Below are positions 57,647-64,000 of a stretch of DNA of 64,000 bases, in pieces. The position numbers were made by a program, and so were the translations under genes. Numbering within the stretch: position 1 is the stretch's first letter; each line of letters opens with the position of its first letter. The notes below the pieces were generated by a model that saw only the letters and a list, made by a program, of their open reading frames with translations, ran no database searches and was not told where the DNA came from. Where the stretch lies: positions 806,001 through 870,000 of the forward strand of contig JAHYIO010000036.1 of assembly GCA_020543525.1 (NCBI GenBank). Direction: 5' to 3'. The stretch comes from Coriolopsis trogii. Lineage: Eukaryota > Basidiomycota > Agaricomycetes > Polyporales > Polyporaceae.

Positions 57647-58413
57647 GTGTAGTCAATTGTAAGGTGAAGTGGCAAGGCAAAGAGTCGGTGACGGGGGGTA
57701 AGTAGAGAACGTGGGGGTAGCGTGAGGATCTACGCAGCCATGGTCAGCTTAAGCTTCGTGCGGCGATGGACCGGACAAGAACCGCAGAGAGATCTCACAT
57801 ATATGTGTCTTCTGAGAGCTGGCGTCACGCAGTCGCAGTCGTGTCGGAGTGTATGAGCGAGGAGGGAGGGCGGAGAGAAGGACGAGGGGCGTAAAGGGGG
57901 CGGCAGGAGGAGGAGGGGGAGGGCGGGGGAGGTGCGCACACACGAAGAGGATCAGACGCCGGGTTGAATGCAAGATTGAACCCCACGTGGACAGCACGTG
58001 CTTTCCCTCCGCTATGTCTCTGAGTCCCTCTTGTAACTTGTTCGAGATCAAGCAACCAGAAAGCAACCACAGTTACTACGGATTAAACACGCTACTTACA
58101 AGATTCGGCCTCACCTGCGCAGACATGACAAGGCGGACGCGTCGCGACGCGTCTTGCACGTGTTGGGCGTCAGAAGCGCTCGCGGCGCCTTTCCCGACTC
58201 CCCGCAACGTTGAGGACGACGAATCATGATCACGTATCCGTCTGCAGACTCGATGAGAACCGGCCGGTCCGCGGTGGCACTGGCAGCGTCGAGTTTGCGA
58301 TCTATAAGTTATAAGTAGTACTATGAGTTAAGAACTCTTCTCACACAGTCCATCTCGTTCTCAACGGACGACTCTCCTCGTCGCCCTCAAAGCCCACCTC
58401 TGAGCGCGCAATC
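57647..58413. promoter_or_regulatory. divergent promoter region with palindromic MCB-like site
   Basis: 767 bp between the start codons of the serine-rich membrane protein and the short-chain dehydrogenase. At 58136-58153 the sequence gacgcgtcgcgacgcgtc is a perfect 18-bp palindrome holding two ACGCGT hexamers, the core of the MBF (Mbp1/Swi6) site of fungal G1/S genes. A cacgtg E-box-like motif occurs at about 57983. Function is inferred from the motif only. Confidence 0.45.
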
Positions 58414-59467
58414 ATGGTGTCCCTCACCGAAGCGTTGGCCGGCGTCGGCATCCTTCTCGCCATCCCGCACCTGTACCGCATAGCGTCGTTCGTCTGGCTC
58501 TACTACATCCGCCCATCGGCCATCCGCAACTACCTCCACGGCCCTGCCCCATACGCTCTCGTTACGGGAGCTACGGATGGTATCGGCAAGGCCACCGCCG
58601 CCGAACTCCTCAGAACCGGCTTCAACCTCATCCTCCACGGCAGAAATGAAGCCAAAATGCAGAAGGTCGTTGCAGACATACGCGCCCTCGTCCCGGACAA
58701 GTCATCCTCCGACATTCGCTACTTCATTGCGGATGCGTCCAAGCCAGGCCATGACTTTGCCCAGATGATCGCCCCCTTCAAGGACTTGCACATCACTCTC
58801 GTCTACCACAATGTCGGCGGCTCTGACCTCTACATGGAAAGGTGCGTCTATCCTTATGTCAACTCAATGACGTTACCGGAATAGTCCTGTTAGTCGAGGA
58901 GAGTGGTTATACAGGGTTATACTCACATCTCCTCCGCCCAGACTCGATGAACGCACGGAAGATGCCATCCTCGCCACCATCCACAAAAACGTCCTCTTCT
59001 CCCTCTTCCTCACCCGCGTCCTCCTCCCCCCTCTCCGCCGCGTGGCCAAGTCCGGCCCCGTCCTCGTCAACTTCGTCGGCTCCATCGCCGCAGACCTCTC
59101 CCCGCCTCGTCTCGCCATATACGCCGGGTCCAAAGCGTTCCTCGAGGCTCTCACCCGCGGCCTCGACAACGACGAGCTCTTCTTTGACCGCCCAACCGGA
59201 GTCCGCTTCTCCTACCTCTCCGTCGGCTCCGTCCACTCGGACAACCACGACGCCCCAATCGAGATCAGCCTCAGGACTCCGACCAGCGAGGTGTTTGCCA
59301 AGGCAATCCTTGCACGCACCGGTTGCGGCAAGAGGAGGGTCGCGCCGTATGCGCTCCACTCCCTCATCTCTTGGTTCGTCTTACGCCTCGGCGAAAGGAC
59401 CAGGGACAAGATGTTGGCAGAGGAGATGCATGGTCTCATTGTGCGTGCGGCGAAGAAGGGAGAGTGA
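58414..59467 (+). CDS. short-chain dehydrogenase, 17-beta-HSD/3-ketoacyl-CoA reductase-like
   Basis: An NAD(P)-dependent oxidoreductase anchored by an N-terminal hydrophobic segment. It starts MVSLTEALAGVGILLAIPHL, with the helix continuing to SFVWLYYIRP. The cofactor motif is VTGATDGIGKATAAELLRTG (TGxxxGIG). VYHNVGGSDLYMER holds an HNVG variant of the usual NNAG. One intron (about 58841-58942) leads to LDERTEDAILATIHKNVLFS and VLVNFVGSIAADLSPPRLA. The catalytic pair is in IYAGSKAFLEALTRGLDNDE (YxxxK, with the serine in GSIAA). The C-terminus ends HGLIVRAAKKGE and stop, and the KKGE tail may act in ER retention. Layout and length (about 317 residues) match fungal very-long-chain 3-ketoacyl-CoA reductase and 17-beta-HSD-like proteins. 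The gene appears intact. Confidence 0.82.
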
Positions 59468-59608
59468 ATGCTAGTTTGTCGGAGGCTCCATGTCCCGATC
59501 CTGATATATACTGGTCATGTATGCTAAGTGTGTTATATATGTTCCAGTCGAGTATGGCTACAAAGAGAGTCCGCGCATCACACGCAAATACGGAGATATG
59601 CTCATAGA

Positions 59609-60727
59609 TCATCGTACATTCGACCCACCCCATCCGGCACTCCTCCGCATCCTCCCCAAGTCCGACGGGCCTTCGCCCCGATCGTCGTCCTCAAACACCC
59701 TGCGCCTTGCCGGTCCACCAAACCACGACGAGGGCTGCGCAGCAGGGGCCGACCGCACAGGCCTGAACGTCCTCTCCGTTTCCCAGTCGTACAAGCCTGG
59801 GACTCTCAAACGGGCCTGCTCCTGCTGACGCGTCTGCCTGTTCATGAACTGCGTACCCAGCCATCCGAGAGCCGCTCCTGTCCAGAATCCGGGCGTCCAG
59901 TCACCCCATCCACCTGTACGGGGTGGTGCGCCCGCTTGGGTAGATGAAGGATATTTGGAGTACGGAGGTGGCGGGTCCTGGGTGTCTGGTCGAGACCATG
60001 GGTTGCCTCCGGAGAACCATCCAGAACCGGGACGGCCGCCAGGGGGAGGACGGGGTGTTGTGCCACTAGTATTGCGGCGCGCGCGTGAGCCGAAACACGA
60101 TTGGAAGGCGTTGTAGAGGATGAGACCGAGGACGAAGACCCAGAGGAGCATGAACAGAAACGCGGTCGGGTCCTGAGTGAGATCTGGGGGCCGTTGAGCA
60201 CCAGGCTGTGTGTAGAAAACAGGAATGATCATGCGTACCTTGTAGCCAGCTTGAGAACCGGCGAGGGTAGGAAGGGTCGTCTCCAGCGCGGAGACCGGAG
60301 GGAATCTGCACTAGACGATACTCCAATCCGCAAGAGCCTGCCATGATGCTTCCTGTGAGTGCTTTTCAGCATGGCCATGAAGTGGTGCTCACCCTTGAGT
60401 ACATATGGGTCCCGAGGGCCATCCCAGCCCTCGCACGAGACCTCAACCCTCCCGAAACGCAATGACTCTGGCAGGTCCGCTTCGCACTTCAAGTCAACTG
60501 GTATGTCAGCATCGTAGACAAGCTCTGTGAAGGATGCTGCTCACCTTCCAGTCGATATCTGTGCCATGACCCCCGAGGCTCGTACACCTCACGACTTCTG
60601 GCTGGTAGAGTCTGCACGGCGAGCCGATACACGACAGTTGCGGGATGGCTTGACCCCTACGGGAGAGCGTTTTCGAGTCTTTGTAGAACGTGAGCGAGGA
60701 GATCTTTGAGAGCGGAACGCGAGACAT
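59609..60727 (-). CDS. SARAF-like store-operated calcium entry regulator
   Basis: Resembles SARAF (TMEM66), an ER membrane protein that in animals dampens store-operated calcium entry. The luminal domain spans three exons: MSRVPLSKISSLTFYKDSKT, QAIPQLSCIGSPCRLYQPEV and VRCTSLGGHGTDIDWK; then CEADLPESLRFGRVEVSCEG and WDGPRDPYVLK; then GSCGLEYRLVQI. This pattern of paired cysteines and CEG-W/Y-YVL-GSCGLEY is the family hallmark. One transmembrane helix follows (AFLFMLLWVFVLGLILYNAF). The cytosolic tail is proline/glycine/arginine-rich with PPPPYSKYPS, ending MRRSAGWGGSNVR and stop. A signal peptide is expected but not seen before MSRVPL; an upstream exon near 60976 might supply it. Confidence 0.8.
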
Positions 60728-61861
60728 GGTTGTGGTTCAGCAGAGGTCTTCAGGGAGAGGAGGACATGAGGAGAAGGATGGAGAGAAAGTCCTCGTCCAG
60801 TCCAAGTTCTGTACGCGGACAGGCGCGGACCGGAAACCCGGGACGTGGCCCGAACGTGGCACAGACGTGTCGGCTAGTATGTAGTACTCGGCTACTGGAG
60901 ACTCCACTTCCTCCAACATGATAGCTTGAACATCGCCATCCCGCAATGCTAGTAAATGTACGGGCCAGGTGCGCAACTAACGCTGCAAGTATCCTTGGAT
61001 CACCTCGGCTTTGCTCGCCACCATCGGCGCCGCACTCGAACTAGTATGGAGTGACGGAGCCCATGGGACCGGTTGTAAGTCATCCGACGCCGCGTACGAG
61101 CATAGTCGACGAGACGCGACGACTGCTCGATGTGCGTACACGAGGTATCTACAAACGAACGGCGAGTCGAGCAGTCCGCCACCCGAAGATCCGTTGCCAC
61201 ACCTCTGGACAATGAACTCCCGTTCTGCCACAAAAAGCCAATCTCGAATAACGACATGTTCTCAGACAGCGAACGCTTTCATTTCCTGCCTTCCGCGAAT
61301 CCATCCGACATAGGTGCGAGACTTCTCATTCATACACTCCGGGGAGAATGGTCGCTAACAGCGCGGGTGCACTCTACAGCAGAGACGTCGATATTTCCTC
61401 ACGACGTGATCACACAAGGAACACTCAGTATATGGCAAGGGTGCTCAACATTCAGGAGCACGATGCTGGTTCTCCATGCGTTGTGCTCTATTTGACGTCT
61501 TCACCTCGGCATTTATAGGATGACACCCTGTGGGACGGCATGCCGACACGATTGCTGGGCCAATATGACGGCCACATGCAGAATTTCACAGGGGCGCAGA
61601 ACGCCGCCGGCTTCCTGCGCATCTTAACGCACTCGTGCACCGCCGCTGGTGCCGTGAGAGCCCCATCTTCAGCTGGCAACGTTCCCGCCTCCTCATGATT
61701 GTTGAGGTGTCGAGAACGACGGTAGGGGAGCCCAGGTGGCGGCCAGCGGAACTTCCTTGATGTATGCGTCCCCACGACGAGGCGAGACAGGAGCGCGTAC
61801 GTCTATAATTACTAGACTCTCCCTCTTGACCTTCCACAGCCATCCTCTTCTCTCCGTGACG
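60728..61861. promoter_or_regulatory. divergent intergenic region, SARAF-like and DUF6534 copy 4
   Basis: 1.13 kb between divergent start codons. It may hold a first coding exon of the SARAF-like gene, because that protein lacks a visible signal peptide. Open frames on both strands otherwise show nothing recognisable. Confidence 0.4.
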
Positions 61862-64000
61862 ATGCTGCCTTCTAGCACCGTAGAGGCGACCGCGTCGTCT
61901 ACTTCTCAAGCTATGTCTGATGTGTTTCCAGAGGTCCCTCTTGGTAACACCCACGGCATCCTGCTCATAGGAACCTTCTGTGGCGTCATGTGAGTGCTAT
62001 CTTGGACTGCACATTTAGTCGAGCTCTCATCGAGCTCACTTTCAGTCTTTTTGGTCTGAGCGTTCATCAAGCCTACAAATACGCCCACTCCTTCTCATCA
62101 GACACTCTCTTGATCAAGGGTCTTGTACGTTCGTCGTAGCTGCTCTATATCTTGTCTTGGTCCTGACGCATGAACATAGGTAATTTCGGTGATGTGAGCC
62201 CTTCGAGTGAGCCGCTATCTTTCGATGGCCGACTGGGTAACCCCACCCCCCCCTCTGCACTAGGTTGTTGGAGACGTTCCACGTCGCTATTACAGTACAT
62301 ACTTCGTATGTGGATCCCGAGTTGTGGCGTCACGTCATATCTCAATACTGTCGATTGCCAGCTATTACTATCTAGTGTCAAACTATTTCAATCCTGTGGT
62401 CCTAGCGAGGGGCGTATGGTGAGCATGCATTGTCTGGATAGTTTCCTTGACTCAGCTGAGCACTGCCTACACTCCAGGTCGTTGGACGTGAGTGTTCCTC
62501 CAGATCACAGGAGCCACGAGATGTTGAAAACAATCATGCGCTTCAGATACTGCCCTTCGTTTCCGTAAGAGCTCATCACCAGGAGCGAGGTCCTTTGCTG
62601 ACCGTATGATGATCAGGGTGTGCTGATGTTCATCTCACAATTGTGAGTTTACCCTCCCTGAGGTCATCTTGCGGACATGTTTTCATCGTTGCAGCTTCTT
62701 CGTTTGCCGTGTCTTCATGAGTGAGTGGGATCACGTTTGTTCCGCTATGCACTGCCCCCTGACAGGACGACTGTCAAGTCGGCCCTATTGAGCAGATAGT
62801 CGCTGGCACGACGGTGAGGTTCACATTCGCGATCTGATATCATCCGTCATCAACTAATTTTGCGAACCAGTTGCTCCTTCTCATGGGAGAAGTGGGTGAG
62901 TGGTGGTAACCCTGTCGTACGTTAGCCGCGTCGTTTGTGACACAGAAATACACACCCCTAGGTTGCTCGATAGGCAAGTGCTACTGTGGAACCTTCATCC
63001 GCTAATTCTCTGACCTAAATTATGCCATTTAGCGGCCACTGTAAAAGCGTGCGTATACTCATTCTACAAATCCCAAATGGTGATTGACGCTCTTGGTCAC
63101 AGATTGACCATAGATTCATACCGAGAGACGCGAAGCGTCACCGTACGTATCTAAGTGTCAGACCCGTATCATGACAAACTGACTCTCTGCAGTATCTGAG
63201 CGCCATTGGCTTGGGATTGGCAGTCCTGGGTGACAGTTCCCTCACACTCGCCTTAGTTATGGCATTTCGTAGGAGCAGGCGTGGACGGATTCGCTACAGA
63301 CGCGGTGCCAGCCTACCTGATGTTCTTGGCCATGGCACCCTCACGGATGTCGATGCTAAGAGCAGTCCAACAGTGTATGATGGAATCATCTCAGGGCCCC
63401 GAGCAGGGTCAGTGGCCGACCAAGTACAGCTGTACGCGATAAACACAGGTGACCCCAGTTGGTCTGAATGTGCGCGATCCACCTGCTGACTACCGTAATA
63501 CTAGGGCTTCTGACGGGGCAAGTGATCGTTGGGACACACGACCTGACTACGTACTCATGATATGGCGACAGTCTCTTCAACATTCTCGCATTCGCCACGG
63601 TCGGTTTGTTTCGTTGATGTGGGAGATGTTGCCCGACTTACACGAATCGTTCAGGGTCTTGCGTATCCGGCCACTTTTGTCTGCGCGAGCTTGAATATCA
63701 TAACTACCCGGCGTAAGTCCTGATGCAAGTTTCAGCCTCTGTTCCAGAGTCTGTTTGTTGATATGAACTACAGTATACGGCAACTCCTTGCTTGCAGTGT
63801 AGGTTTACACCACACTCGGCGTAGCACGACCTCATTCATGTCCACACCCCTAGGCTCAACTCGCGTCAAACCTCCCTTGCGGGCATGGAGATATTCGTGG
63901 ACAACTCGTCCCCTATCAATATCGCGGACGCCCAGCGGGCCCAGACTCGCATGAACTGGAATCTGCCACTGGTGAGTGCCTCGAAGCCTGTCATAGAGAA
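61862..64000 (+). CDS. DUF6534-type seven-helix membrane protein, copy 4, 3' end missing
   Basis: Fourth member of the family. It starts MLPSSTVEATASSTSQAMSD and has a weaker hallmark, VPLGNTHGILLIGTFCGVM. Spliced exons give LFGLSVHQAYKYAHSFSSDT, LLIKGL, VISVM, LLETFHVAITVHT, YYLVSNYFNPVVLARGVW, MFISQLFFVCRVFM and IGPIEQIVAGT, the last requiring a less usual acceptor (ctgtcaag at about 62775). The DUF6534 core reads YLSAIGLGLAVLGDSSLTLA. Near the right edge come PINIADAQRAQTRMNWNLPL and a GT donor, equivalent to the NVPQ junction of the other copies. The last exon therefore lies outside the window. The central exons (62880-63130) are small and not all fixed, so decay cannot be excluded. Confidence 0.6.

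Noticed and set aside
58907..59359. Minus-strand frame of 150 codons antisense to the short-chain dehydrogenase.
   Set aside because: Glu/Val/Gly-rich shadow of the GC-rich coding strand; the sense strand has a complete enzyme.

Overview
The window is nuclear DNA of a filamentous basidiomycete, most likely an Agaricomycete (mushroom or wood-rot fungus). Genes sit on both strands and are cut by many short GT-AG introns, mostly about 50-65 bases. The content fits: Plavaka-type transposase, TET/JBP-type dioxygenase, Mediator subunit 19, fungal fatty acid synthase and Lys2 fragments, and two expanded families of seven-helix membrane proteins typical of Agaricomycetes. No bacterial-style features, rRNA genes, CRISPR arrays or convincing tRNA genes were seen. 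Assignments rest on reading translations by eye and recalling family motifs; no search was run.

0-19.4 kb, mostly ordinary genes: the 5' end of a GH88/GH105-like unsaturated-uronide hydrolase (-) diverging from an allantoate-permease-type MFS transporter (+); a second MFS transporter (-); Med19 (+); a seven-helix protein of family A (+); a BAR-like, Ivy1-like protein with a long disordered tail (+); and the first of four DUF6534-type membrane proteins (+).

19.4-27.1 kb, a mosaic of broken gene pieces. The ketoacyl-synthase part of fatty acid synthase alpha (-), a TET/JBP-like 2-oxoglutarate/Fe(II) dioxygenase with its metal ligands intact (-), two head-to-head fragments of unrecognised genes, and the N-terminal part of alpha-aminoadipate reductase Lys2 (+) lie side by side. 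Similar AT-rich, CCGGAT-bearing sequence occurs at both edges. The core-metabolism pieces keep introns but carry frameshifts, so they look like captured or duplicated genomic DNA.

27.1-39.7 kb, accessory DNA: an uncharacterised gene (-), about 3 kb with nothing recognisable, a frameshifted serine/proline-rich remnant, and a Plavaka (CACTA-like) transposase (-) with AT-rich central exons, an 18-bp coding repeat and a 21-bp minisatellite upstream.

39.7-53.3 kb, a near-mirror layout: DUF6534 gene (+) facing an 8-amino-7-oxononanoate synthase-like gene (-) on the left, and a decayed fragment of the same synthase (+) facing another DUF6534 gene (-) on the right, with a family A seven-helix gene near the middle. 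A GNAT acetyltransferase and a 682-bp element with 26-bp terminal inverted repeats lie in the left arm.

53.3-64 kb, ordinary genes again: a serine-rich single-pass membrane protein (-), a short-chain dehydrogenase (+), a SARAF-like ER calcium-entry regulator (-), and a fourth DUF6534 gene (+) running off the window end.
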